Positions 37,163-45,468 of a stretch of DNA of 64,000 nucleotides are shown here, in pieces. The translations under genes and the position numbers were made by a program. Within the stretch, counting starts at the first letter, position 1; each line of letters opens with the position of its first letter. The notes below the pieces were generated by a model. The model made no database searches. It was given only the letters and a program-made list of their open reading frames with translations, and had not been told where the DNA came from. The DNA is from Anabaena lutea FACHB-196 (GTDB taxonomy: Bacteria > Cyanobacteriota > Cyanobacteriia > Cyanobacteriales > Nostocaceae), in NCBI RefSeq assembly GCF_014698305.1, contig NZ_JACJST010000015.1, forward strand, positions 62,001-126,000. Reading direction: 5' to 3'.

Positions 37163-37639
37163 TTAGCGGGGTCTATGACTTGAGGTAGATGTTTGTTGCA
37201 AAGAAGCAATTAAAAGGCAAACAATACCAATACTAATAAAAGAATCGGCCACATTAAATACGGCAAAGTTAATCAGGCGAAAATCCAGGAAATCGACCAC
37301 ATAGCCTAAAGAAAACCTATCAATCCCATTACCTATAGCCCCACCTAAAATCAAGCCATAACCCAACTGATCCCAAAAACTTAACATAGGGCCAAATGTG
37401 GCAATGGCTATCAATACTAAACTTACACCTAAAGAGAGCCATCGCAACCACTCTACTTTTCCGCTTAATAAACTAAACGCTGCACCTGTATTAGTAACAT
37501 AGGTAAAATGAAATATGCCTGGGAGTAATGGTAGTGTTTGTCCCAAAGCAAAGGTTTTCACTACCCAGAATTTGGTTAATTGATCCAGAAAAAAAGCTAA
37601 AAAGGCAGCAATCCAAAAGAAGTGATTTTTTAAACGCAT
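37163..37639 (-). CDS. lspA: Lipoprotein signal peptidase (signal peptidase II)
   Basis: A 158-residue membrane aspartyl protease that cleaves lipoprotein signal peptides after lipidation. Four hydrophobic helices and the conserved motifs FFLDQLTKFWVV, YVTNTGAAFSLLSG, GNGIDRFSLGYVVDFLDF and FNVADSFISIGI are present, including both catalytic aspartates. It acts on lipoproteins such as the alpha-2-macroglobulin and PstS encoded in this window. It is downstream of bioY on the same strand, with an STRR between them. Confidence 0.95.
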   Translation of the reverse strand: MRLKNHFFWIAAFLAFFLDQLTKFWVVKTFALGQTLPLLPGIFHFTYVTNTGAAFSLLSGKVEWLRWLSLGVSLVLIAIATFGPMLSFWDQLGYGLILGGAIGNGIDRFSLGYVVDFLDFRLINFAVFNVADSFISIGIVCLLIASLQQTSTSSHRPR

Positions 37640-37644
37640 GATGA

Positions 37645-37679
37645 ATTAGTCATTAGTCATTAGTCATTAGTCATTAGTC
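37645..37679. repeat. STRR, (ATTAGTC)x5
   Basis: Five exact heptamers attagtc lie between bioY and lspA, ending 6 bp before the lspA start (on the minus strand). The same heptamer encodes the last residues of the sulfurtransferase near 54053. Confidence 0.9.
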
Positions 37680-37700
37680 ATCTGACTACTGAATCAATGA

Positions 37701-38288
37701 CTAATAAAACATTATATGTCGTAGCACATATGCTACTATTGTGACAGCACAGACTACAGCTAGTTGACCTGGTAGTGAAAACCAAGAGTATTTAAGGATT
37801 GCTTGCATTAAAGGTAGATTATCTGCAACTTTTCCGGGAAAAAGATAGCTAATCATTAAATAAGCAATACCGCAGATGTGGACTGTTAACAATCCACAAA
37901 AACAACTAAAAGCCAACATTTCTAAACGAGGTCTGGCTTTGAAGGCAAAATAGCCGCAAATCCAAGCTCCGGGAATAAAGCCTAGCAGATAGCCAAACTG
38001 AGATAGCTTAACATAACCAATACCGCCTCCTTCGGCAAATACAGGTAACAAAGTTAATCCCATGACTAAATAAGCAATCTGAGAAAGCGCACCAGCATTT
38101 TTGCCTCCTAAACAACCGACTAGCAACACGGCTCCAATTTGATAGCTAACACCTAAAGACAAGGTTTTAATTCCTTGCTGACCCCAACTCCAAGGAAAAG
38201 TAGTGCCATAGGCTTCTAGGAACGTGCCACCCATTGTTAGGAGTAAGCCAATCATAGACCATAATAATTGATTGGAAGCAGCAAACAT
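37701..38288 (-). CDS. bioY: Biotin transporter BioY
   Basis: The 195-residue protein has six hydrophobic helices and BioY features: QIGAVLLVGCLGGKNAGALS, YLVMGLTLLPVFAEGGGIGY and FGYLLGFIPGAWICGYFAF. BioY is the S-component that binds biotin in the ECF-type importer and can work alone in some bacteria. No ECF ATPase or T-component is present. It precedes lspA on the same strand, a pairing common in cyanobacteria as I recall. Confidence 0.9.
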   Translation of the reverse strand: MFAASNQLLWSMIGLLLTMGGTFLEAYGTTFPWSWGQQGIKTLSLGVSYQIGAVLLVGCLGGKNAGALSQIAYLVMGLTLLPVFAEGGGIGYVKLSQFGYLLGFIPGAWICGYFAFKARPRLEMLAFSCFCGLLTVHICGIAYLMISYLFPGKVADNLPLMQAILKYSWFSLPGQLAVVCAVTIVAYVLRHIMFY

Positions 38289-38624
38289 TGATCAGGCAAC
38301 AGGGAAAAGGCCAAAGGGAAAGCTAACAGCAACCAGTATAGGCCAATGGTAAGAAGATGAGACCCAGCCTCAACACTGAAAATTGGTATTACTGAGGTTA
38401 GGTGCTTGGGTAAAAGGTAAAATTATTCTTTGTTACTTAACTAGCTACTGAGAATAAATACTGATCTTAACAGTATATAGTAGATAAAAATTAATACAAA
38501 GAACCTTGAATTTGAATCGAAGTTACGAGATTTTTTAGATTATTAACCTACTGTTAACCTTATTTTGAATCATTTAGCGGTATCTTAGAGGCGCTCATCT
38601 GGAAATTTACAGATATTTACAGCA
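38289..38624. promoter_or_regulatory. Divergent bioY-pstS intergenic region
   Basis: This 336-bp gap holds the Pho box at 38542-38571 and the promoters of bioY and pstS. The remainder is AT-rich with a short agctaacagcaacc stretch and no coding capacity. Confidence 0.6.
38542..38571 (+). promoter_or_regulatory. Pho box upstream of pstS
   Basis: Three octamers with 3-bp spacers and 11-bp period: attaacct (38542-38549), gttaacct (38553-38560) and the weaker tttgaatc (38564-38571). This matches the cyanobacterial PhoB/SphR binding pattern of TTAACC-type direct repeats. It lies 54 bp before the pstS ATG, so phosphate starvation should induce the operon. Confidence 0.85.
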
Positions 38625-39803
38625 ATGGTATTACATCTAAATCGAGTAAAGAATAATTCATTCATAACTTCAGCAACAGTGTTAACACTGGCAATTGGTT
38701 TAGCGGCTTGCGGGGGAAATTCAAGCCCTGACAATATTGCTACAACTGAAACTCCTGGTACTACTCAAAACACCACTGCTTCTAGTCCAGCTAAATTGGA
38801 TCTGGGTGGAAATGTTACATTAACTGGTGCAGGTGCAACTTTCCCAGCGCCATTATATGCCAGTTGGTTTGCTGATTTAAACAAAAAGTATCCAAATTTG
38901 CAAGTTAGCTATCAATCGGTAGGTAGCGGTGCGGGTGTTGAGCAATTTATCCAAGGTACAGTAGACTTTGGTGCCAGCGATGTGGCGATGAAAGATGAAG
39001 AAATCGCCAAAGTACCCCAGGATAAAGGCGTGATTTTACTACCTGTGACTGCTGGTAGTATTGTACTAGCTTACAATCTGCCAGACGTTCCTGAACTCAA
39101 ATTACCACGAACAGTTTATACTGATATTTTATTAGGTAAGATCAAGTCATGGGATGATCCAGCAATTGCTAAAGCTAACCCTGAAGCAAAGCTGCCTAAA
39201 CAACCAATCACTGTTGTATATCGTGCTGATGGTAGTGGTACTACAGGTGTGTTTACACAGCACATGAGTGCTATCAGCCCAGAGTGGAAAACTAAAGTTG
39301 GCGATGGTAAAAGTGTAAACTGGCCTGTGGGAGTTGGCGCTAAAGGTAATGAAGGTGTGACAGCCCAAATCCAACAGACTCAAGGTTCTATTGGTTACAT
39401 TGAGTATGGCTACGCCAAACAAAATAATATTAAGTTTGCGGCTTTGGAAAATAAAGCAGGTAAATTTATTGTTGACAACGAGGTGGCAGCCTCCAAAAGT
39501 CTGGAAGCAGTAGTGCTGCCAGCAAATCTCCGTGCCTTCATTGCTGATCCTGAAGGTGCAGATTCCTATCCTATTGTTAGCTACACTTGGATTCTGGCTT
39601 ATAAAAAGTATCCTGATGCAGCTAAAGCTAAAGCAGTGGAAGCAGCAATTGAGTATGCTCTAACTGAAGGACAAAAAATTGCTCCTGAACTAGGCTATGT
39701 ACCTTTACCACCAAATGTGATTACTAAGGTAGCTGCTGCTGCTGACCAAATCAGTCCTGACTATAAAATCGCTGTTAGTGGTGGTACTAGTGAGAGTAAT
39801 TAG
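38625..39803 (+). CDS. pstS: Phosphate ABC transporter substrate-binding lipoprotein PstS
   Basis: The 392-residue periplasmic phosphate-binding protein has a lipobox LAACGG (Cys29) and family motifs LTGAGATFPAPLYASWFADL, SVGSGAGVEQFIQG, FGASDVAM, VVYRADGSGTTGVFTQHMS and GSIGYIEYGYA. It hands phosphate to the PstCA membrane channel. First gene of the pstSCAB operon, behind a Pho box; 270 bp separate it from pstC. Confidence 0.97.
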   Translation: MVLHLNRVKNNSFITSATVLTLAIGLAACGGNSSPDNIATTETPGTTQNTTASSPAKLDLGGNVTLTGAGATFPAPLYASWFADLNKKYPNLQVSYQSVGSGAGVEQFIQGTVDFGASDVAMKDEEIAKVPQDKGVILLPVTAGSIVLAYNLPDVPELKLPRTVYTDILLGKIKSWDDPAIAKANPEAKLPKQPITVVYRADGSGTTGVFTQHMSAISPEWKTKVGDGKSVNWPVGVGAKGNEGVTAQIQQTQGSIGYIEYGYAKQNNIKFAALENKAGKFIVDNEVAASKSLEAVVLPANLRAFIADPEGADSYPIVSYTWILAYKKYPDAAKAKAVEAAIEYALTEGQKIAPELGYVPLPPNVITKVAAAADQISPDYKIAVSGGTSESN

Positions 39804-40073
39804 GCTCACCCTTCCGTCTAACCGTAATACTCAAACAATAGTTTAGCCACAATATTTTATTGACCAATCAGTTGGGAACCCTGATTAGTTAGTGTGTCAA
39901 ATGCAAAAAACGACGCAGCGATAATTAAAGTATGGCTGTAGTCACTAATATCAAGACAGTGTTGATTGTTCCTGAATTTATACTCAATACTCGGTACTCA
40001 ATACTCAGTACTTTCTTTTTAAGTCTGGTTCCCCATTAAATTATCTCTGATTTGATTTTTACAGTCAGTATTC

Positions 40074-41024
40074 ATGACTACTAATTTTCAGAACCTACAA
40101 TCGGCAATTAAACAGCGATCGGAATTAGATAGATCTCTAGATCAGGGATTTATTTGGTTGACTCGGATTTTTGCTCTAGCGATCGCTGGAACTTTATTAT
40201 GGATCACTTTACAGGTCGCTGTTGGGGCTTGGCCTGCCATTCAAGAGTTTGGTCTTGGCTTCTTAGCTAAAACCACTTGGAACCCGGTAAATAGCGAATA
40301 TGGAGTGCTGCCACAAATCTATGGAACTCTCGTGAGTTCTTTTCTGGGCTTGTTATTAGCTATACCCATTGGCGTTGGTACTGCTGTTTTACTGAGCGAG
40401 GATTTTCTGCCATCTCAGGTGCGGTTGGTACTGGTGTTTTTGGTAGAACTACTGGCCGCTATTCCTAGTGTTGTCTACGGAGTATGGGGCATTTTCGTTT
40501 TAGTTCCTATTTTAACCAACTTGGGCAAATGGCTGCATAGTTCCTTCGGCTGGATACCATTTTTTAGTACCCCACCTACAGGGCCAGGGATGCTACCAGC
40601 GGGAGTCATCTTAGCAATTATGACTTTACCAATCATCACTGCTATCTCCCGTGATGCCTTAATTTCTGTACCCCCTAGTTTGCGTCAAGCGTCTCTGGGA
40701 CTGGGTGCAACTCGTTGGGAAACACTTTTTCAAGTGATCATCCCTGCTGCTTTTTCTGGCATTGTGAGTGCGGTAATGTTGGCACTTGGTAGAGCGATGG
40801 GAGAAACAATGGCTGTAACAATGTTGATTGGTAATTCTAACAACATTAATATTTCCTTACTCGCTCCATCTAATACAATTTCCTCTCTACTGGCAAGTCA
40901 ATTTTCTGAAGCAAGTGGGTTGCAAATTTCCGCTTTAATGTACGCGGCTTTAGTGTTGTTTTTCCTGACGCTGGTAGTGAATATTCTGGCAGAGTTTATT
41001 GTTCTCCGGGTTAAGCAACTGTAG
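40074..41024 (+). CDS. pstC: Phosphate ABC transporter permease PstC
   Basis: This 316-residue membrane protein has six helices and BPD_transp_1 features (PSVVYGVWGIFVLVPILTNL; EAA loop SLRQASLGLGATRWETLFQV; GRAMGETMAVTMLIGN). It forms the translocation channel with PstA. Start MTTNFQNLQ; the stop is 14 bp before pstA, indicating an operon. Confidence 0.96.
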   Translation: MTTNFQNLQSAIKQRSELDRSLDQGFIWLTRIFALAIAGTLLWITLQVAVGAWPAIQEFGLGFLAKTTWNPVNSEYGVLPQIYGTLVSSFLGLLLAIPIGVGTAVLLSEDFLPSQVRLVLVFLVELLAAIPSVVYGVWGIFVLVPILTNLGKWLHSSFGWIPFFSTPPTGPGMLPAGVILAIMTLPIITAISRDALISVPPSLRQASLGLGATRWETLFQVIIPAAFSGIVSAVMLALGRAMGETMAVTMLIGNSNNINISLLAPSNTISSLLASQFSEASGLQISALMYAALVLFFLTLVVNILAEFIVLRVKQL

Positions 41025-41038
41025 TTGTAGGTTGAATT

Positions 41039-41920
41039 ATGACGAATCATTTTCCCGAAAGCAGCCTGACTCGCTCCCCTTCGTCTCCCCGAACCTTGTT
41101 TAATACGGCAATGACCGTAGTAGCATATATTTGTGGAGCATTGGCGCTGCTACCTCTGCTGGCTGTGCTTTCTTATGTAATATTTAAAGGCTTTAGCAGT
41201 CTAAGTTTCAGTGTGTTTACAGAATTACCACCAGCACCTCTGAGAAAGGGAGGAGGCTTTGGTAATGCCATTTTGGGAACACTGTTAATGGTGGGTATTG
41301 GTGCAACTATTAGCATTCCTTTTGGTGTGTTAGCGGCAATTTATTTAACAGAGTTTAGTTCTAGTAAAGTAGCTAGATGGATACGGTTTGCTACTAACAT
41401 TCTCAGTGGAGTCCCCTCTATTATTGCTGGGGTATTTGCTTATGGAATTGTAGTTTTGACATTAGTAAAGCTGAATTTAGGCTCTTACTCAGCTTTTGGT
41501 GGTGGGTTTGCGTTGGCAATTTTGATGTTACCCACTATTTTGCGAACTACGGATGAAGCTTTACAGTTAGTTTCCCAAGATTTGCGTCAAGCTTCTGTGG
41601 GGTTAGGAGCAACTAAATTTCAAACTGTCGCACAGGTGGTATTACCAGCAGCTTTACCAGCAATTGTGACTGGTTCTACTTTAGCGATCGCTAGAGCATC
41701 TGGAGAAACTGCACCTTTACTGTTTACTGCGCTGTTTTCCTCTTTTTGGCCAAGTGGCTTATTTCAACCAACAGCTTCTCTGGCAGTTTTAGTTTACAAC
41801 TTCGCCGTTTCACCTTTTCAAAATTGGCAGTCTTTAGCTTGGGCTGCTTCTCTAATTTTGGTTTTGATGGTTCTGATCACAAGTATCATCGCTCGCTGGG
41901 CAACTAGGCAAAAAGCTTAA
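41039..41920 (+). CDS. pstA: Phosphate ABC transporter permease PstA
   Basis: The 293-residue channel partner of PstC has [20 protein letters not shown] near the first periplasmic loop, [13 protein letters not shown], the EAA loop [20 protein letters not shown] and [14 protein letters not shown], all typical of PstA. It is 14 bp from pstC and 56 bp from pstB. Length is normal. Confidence 0.96.
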   Translation: MTNHFPESSLTRSPSSPRTLFNTAMTVVAYICGALALLPLLAVLSYVIFKGFSSLSFSVFTELPPAPLRKGGGFGNAILGTLLMVGIGATISIPFGVLAAIYLTEFSSSKVARWIRFATNILSGVPSIIAGVFAYGIVVLTLVKLNLGSYSAFGGGFALAILMLPTILRTTDEALQLVSQDLRQASVGLGATKFQTVAQVVLPAALPAIVTGSTLAIARASGETAPLLFTALFSSFWPSGLFQPTASLAVLVYNFAVSPFQNWQSLAWAASLILVLMVLITSIIARWATRQKA

Positions 41921-41976
41921 CAAAATTCCATCAACAGGATGCACGATCATCCTTAAAAATTATCCCTAAACTATTT

Positions 41977-42783
41977 ATGGCTACTAACGCTAGTACAATG
42001 AATGGGACTGATGCGGTTTTACGTACAGAAAATCTGAATATTTACTACGGTAACTTCCTTGCTGTACAAAATATTTGGCTAGATATCCCGAAAAATAAGG
42101 CTACAGCTTTCATTGGCCCTTCCGGCTGTGGTAAAAGTACATTACTGAGATGCTATAACCGTCTTAACGATCTCATTGAATCGTTTCGAGCCGAAGGTAA
42201 GGTTTATTTTGGCGATAAAAATTTGTATGCACCAGATATCGATCCGGTAGAAGTACGTCGTCGGATTGGTATGGTGTTTCAAAGACCAAACCCTTTTCCT
42301 AAATCAATTTTTGACAATATTACTTTTGGAGCCAAAATCAACGGCTACAAAGGTGATATGAATGAATTGGTAGAACGCAGTTTGCGACAAGCTGCTTTGT
42401 GGGATGAAGTCAAAGATAAACTCAAGCAAAGTGGTTTATCTTTATCAGGTGGACAACAACAGCGTTTATGTATTGCTAGAGCGATCGCAGTTCAACCAGA
42501 AGTTATCCTCATGGATGAACCATGTTCTGCACTTGACCCCATTTCTACTTTGCGCGTTGAAGAACTAATTCACGAACTCAAAGAACAATACACCATCGTT
42601 ATCGTTACCCACAATATGCAACAAGCTGCGCGGGTTGCTGATAAAACAGCCTTCTTTAACGTCAAAACTTCCGATAAAGGTGGTAGAACAGGTTATTTAG
42701 TCGAATACGAAGATACAGAATTAATTTTCAACAATCCACAGCAAGAAGACACCAAAGCTTATATCAGCGGTAGATTTGGTTAA
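41977..42783 (+). CDS. pstB: Phosphate ABC transporter ATP-binding protein PstB
   Basis: The 268-residue ATPase powers phosphate import. Walker [12 protein letters not shown] (about 46-56), signature [16 protein letters not shown], Walker [14 protein letters not shown] and the H-loop [13 protein letters not shown] are all present. It ends with the typical YISGRFG. Last gene of the operon; no phoU follows. Confidence 0.97.
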   Translation: MATNASTMNGTDAVLRTENLNIYYGNFLAVQNIWLDIPKNKATAFIGPSGCGKSTLLRCYNRLNDLIESFRAEGKVYFGDKNLYAPDIDPVEVRRRIGMVFQRPNPFPKSIFDNITFGAKINGYKGDMNELVERSLRQAALWDEVKDKLKQSGLSLSGGQQQRLCIARAIAVQPEVILMDEPCSALDPISTLRVEELIHELKEQYTIVIVTHNMQQAARVADKTAFFNVKTSDKGGRTGYLVEYEDTELIFNNPQQEDTKAYISGRFG

Positions 42784-43094
42784 TGGTGGAATTATGTCAC
42801 GGTTTTATTATAGCTTGGTGACATTTTACTGTGGAGAATTACTTAAACCAACCTATCACTTAGAGATTTCTACAGTGATATTTTTTTAACTAAATTTCTC
42901 ACTTATGATTTAGGTTTTCTATAGATCGTGGTTAAAGCAAATTACGTAATTTTATTTAAGCAAGTAGTTTTTTCCTAACCCAGGTAGGGGAGGGGTTTCC
43001 CCGCCCTTTTACCATTAATTCCTCCTTTATTTCCTCAACTTTTTACCTGCGCCATAATATCCCAAAACATTAAAATCAACACTCCACATCCAGC
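42784..43094. other. Intergenic region between pstB and transposase pseudogene
   Basis: Contains the pstB terminator and a REP-like element at about 42984-43006 (gtaggggaggggtttcccc then gccc), matching the REP downstream of the transposase pseudogene. No coding sequence. Confidence 0.6.
42794..42827 (+). terminator. Terminator after pstB
   Basis: atgtcac (42794-42800) pairs with gtgacat (42818-42824) around a 17-nt loop, followed by ttt. It begins 11 bp after the pstB stop. Confidence 0.55.
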
Positions 43095-43907
43095 ATGAAA
43101 TATAACCCCAAAATCCACCATCGCCAATCAACACGCCTACGGGGTTATAATTATTCACAACCAGGAGCATATTTCATCACCATCTGTACCCAACACCGTG
43201 AATGTAATTTAGGCGAAATCATTAATGGAGAAATGAAATTCACCGTTAGGGGTCTTATTGTTCATGAATTTTGGTCAAACATCCCCCATCATTTTCCTAA
43301 TGTTGAATTAGATGAATTTATCGTTATGCCTAATCATGTTCATGGAATTATTATCATCAATGATGAATTGTTGGGTGTACACGATGATAGGAAAGAGGGC
43401 GGGGATGACATACAGGGTGGGGAGACCCCGCTCACAAGGGTAGGTTTTTAATATTATCTGTGAAGGCAGGACTTGGAAGACAAGGAGGGAAGGTAGACAA
43501 GGAAGATTTTATACGCACAATGGTCTTTTGACGGACTGTTCTTGTTACCAAGAGAATATGATTTTGTACGGTTTTCCTCCCTTGTCCACTATCCTTCCTT
43601 GTCCACCAAGTCTAGCCCTCACGACAATGTAAAATACCTACCCTTGTGAGGGGAGACCCCGCCCCTACGGAAGAAAATAACATTGGGACAAATAATTGCG
43701 TATTACAAATATCAAACAACGAAAATAATTAATAAAATTGATGACACCCCTGGACTGCGTATATGGCAAAGAAATTATTACGATCGCATTATCCGTTATC
43801 AAAAAATTTTAGACATCGCTCGTCAATACATCGTTAAAAACCCTTTGCGTTGGGATAAAGACCCAAACAACCCACGTAGGGGCGGGGTTTCCCCACCCTT
43901 GGAATAA
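43095..43907 (+). pseudogene. REP-associated tyrosine transposase (RAYT, Y1 family) split by a MITE
   Basis: The first part (43095-43430) encodes the N-terminus with GYNYSQPGAYFITICTQHRE, the His-hydrophobic-His motif MPNHVHGIIII and EFIVMPN; the second (43662-43907) encodes GQIIAYYKYQTTKIINKIDD, IWQRNYYDRIIRYQ with the catalytic-tyrosine region and YIVKNPLRWDKDP. A 220-bp MITE plus an 11-bp target duplication (231 bp) separates them and introduces a stop. Removing exactly these 231 bp restores one 193-residue frame (GGETP joins PLRKKITLGQ). REP palindromes flank the gene, as expected for RAYTs. The last codons (RRGGVSPPLE) derive from the downstream REP. Confidence 0.9.
43431..43650. mobile_element. 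MITE copy 1 (220 bp) with 11-bp target-site duplication
   Basis: The ends are ctcacaagggtaggt and its inverse acctacccttgtgag. The first and last about 75 bp are imperfectly inverted, so the element can fold into a long hairpin. It is bounded by a perfect 11-bp direct repeat gggagaccccg at 43420-43430 and 43651-43661. No transposase is encoded. A second copy lies at 58799-59005. Confidence 0.92.
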
Positions 43908-43938
43908 CCACCCTTGGAATAACCGCCCTTGGAATAAC
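43876..43938. repeat. REP palindrome followed by 15-bp tandem repeat x3
   Basis: gtaggggcggggtttcccc (43876-43894) forms a hairpin; then c(a/g)cccttggaataac is repeated three times at 43894-43908, 43909-43923 and 43924-43938. The first unit contains the RAYT stop codon. Confidence 0.85.
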
Positions 43939-43963
43939 GTCTTTTGTCCTTAATTCTTTTCAA

Positions 43964-44034
43964 AGCGGGTGGCGGGAATCGAACCCGCATTATTAGCTTG
44001 GAAGGCTAAAGTTTTACCACTAAACTACACCCGC
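43964..44034 (-). tRNA. tRNA-Gly (anticodon UCC)
   Basis: A full cloverleaf is readable on the minus strand: acceptor GCGGGTG pairs with CACCCGC; D-arm GTAGTTTAGTGGTAAAAC; anticodon arm TTAGCCTTCCAAGCTAA with anticodon TCC; T-arm GCGGGTTCGATTCCCGC; discriminator T. CCA is not encoded. It sits just before the TonB-like gene's 3' end, 50 bp away, downstream of the REP region. Confidence 0.93.
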
Positions 44035-44084
44035 AAATCTGTATCTATATAAAGATAACATAGCTTTGGTAAAAACACAACTAT

Positions 44085-45392
44085 TTATGGAGAATTAATT
44101 GGCTCAATCCTAATCCGCATATACAAATTACTCAAATCTGGTTTTGAGCCATCTTCGTTATGGGCGGCAATAAAGCTTTCTTGCTTAAAGATATCATTAA
44201 GTGCTTGCTCATAGATGCTTTTTTCACTGCTGAGTGTCGTCGGTTCGATTTCTAAAACTACAGCTTGTTGAAATTTGCCATTGTTATCTATTACTAAACT
44301 AACTAGTATATTTGCTGCCTTTATTTCAGAATCACTGGGGAAAAAACTAGCTTCTAATTGCTTACTGCTACTACCTTGATATTCCGCCAGAACATCAGGT
44401 AAAGCATCTTTGATTAATCGTCTTTCTTGTATTAATTGATTGACTTCATCTTTCAGTATAGGAGAAACATTAGCTAGTATACCCCCTCCTGTTGGAGTTG
44501 GGGAAGTTTCCTCTGTTGGAGTTGGGGAAGTTTCCTCTGTTGGGGTTGGGGAAGTTTCCTCTGTTGGGGTTGGGGAAGTTTCCTCTGTGGGAGTTTGTGA
44601 AGTTTCCTCTGTTGGAGTTGGGGAAGTTTCCTCTGTTGGGGTTGGGGAAGTTTCCTTTGTTGGAGTTGGGGAAGTTTCCTTTGTTGGAGTTTGTGAAGTT
44701 TCCTCTGTTGGGGTTGGGGAATCTGAGGGAATATCTTTTGGTAGTAGGGTTCCTTGTCCCAGTTTTACTTCTTGACGGCGATTCCAGGGAAGATCATCTA
44801 ATGGAATTCTCTGTGAAAGTGTTTCTGTAGGTGTAGGAGTTTCTGTAGATGTAGGGGTTTCTGTAGGTGTAGGGGTTTCTGTAGATGTAGGGGTTTCTGT
44901 AGGTGTAGGAGTTTCTGTAGGTGTAGGGGTTTCTGTGGGTTCAGGTATGGAGTCTACTGGTTCTGGAACTAGCTGATTATTAACTTTAGAGTTCTCAGTT
45001 TGAGACTCCTGTGGAGGATTAAAGTCAGAACTTATAGCGCCATCATCTTGATTTTCAGGGGTAGTTGGTGTGGTTTCTGGTAAAGATGGTGTAAAAGACT
45101 TTTGAGTAGAAGAGGGAAGTTTTGGTGTAACTGTTTTAGCGATGAATTTGGGTTTGGCTGTTGATTCGTCTTGAGGCGAAATATCTATGAAATCAACAGG
45201 AATGTTAGCTTGACTAGAGTGGGGAATCCAGGGTCTAAACTCATCAGATGAGCCTAATAACCAAAAAACCAGCAAGTGTAGCGAAATTGAACTTATAAAT
45301 ACACTAACCCACAAAAAGGGCGGATCAGTATGTTTTTTCCCGGTTTGCAAGGGAATGAGAGATTTATCTGTAACTGGTGGCATCATATTCAA
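44085..45392 (-). CDS. TonB-like proline/threonine-rich protein with long tandem repeats
   Basis: 435 residues: a cytoplasmic N-terminus, one membrane helix (SVFISSISLHLLVFWLLGSS, about 30-50), a long Pro/Thr/Glu-rich periplasmic arm, and a C-terminal globular domain (ASFFPSDSEIKAANILVSLV, LVIDNNGKFQQAVVLEIEPT) of the TonB type. The arm contains TPTETP repeats (18-bp units, about 44827-44936) and nine to ten copies of SPTPTEET (24-bp units, about 44487-44718). Energy transduction to outer-membrane transporters is the likely role, or a related envelope-spanning function; no exbBD genes are near. Confidence 0.75.
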   Translation of the reverse strand: MNMMPPVTDKSLIPLQTGKKHTDPPFLWVSVFISSISLHLLVFWLLGSSDEFRPWIPHSSQANIPVDFIDISPQDESTAKPKFIAKTVTPKLPSSTQKSFTPSLPETTPTTPENQDDGAISSDFNPPQESQTENSKVNNQLVPEPVDSIPEPTETPTPTETPTPTETPTSTETPTPTETPTSTETPTPTETLSQRIPLDDLPWNRRQEVKLGQGTLLPKDIPSDSPTPTEETSQTPTKETSPTPTKETSPTPTEETSPTPTEETSQTPTEETSPTPTEETSPTPTEETSPTPTEETSPTPTGGGILANVSPILKDEVNQLIQERRLIKDALPDVLAEYQGSSSKQLEASFFPSDSEIKAANILVSLVIDNNGKFQQAVVLEIEPTTLSSEKSIYEQALNDIFKQESFIAAHNEDGSKPDLSNLYMRIRIEPINSP

Positions 45393-45468
45393 CTAAAAAC
45401 TGGATATGATTTTATGATCGAGTGCTTTAACTAATTGCTCATCCTTAATTCATCATCCAGTCTGAAAT

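Noticed and set aside
41218-41265. PstA segment [13 protein letters not shown] resembles REP-derived peptides such as GGVTPPL
   Set aside because: PstA proteins generally carry a Pro-rich ... GGGFGN loop here, so it is the normal sequence.
44440-44830. Two plus-strand open frames of valine/glycine/serine or glutamate/phenylalanine/proline/leucine repeats
   Set aside because: They are the reverse readings of the SPTPTEET minisatellite of the TonB-like gene; repeat DNA lacks stops in several frames.
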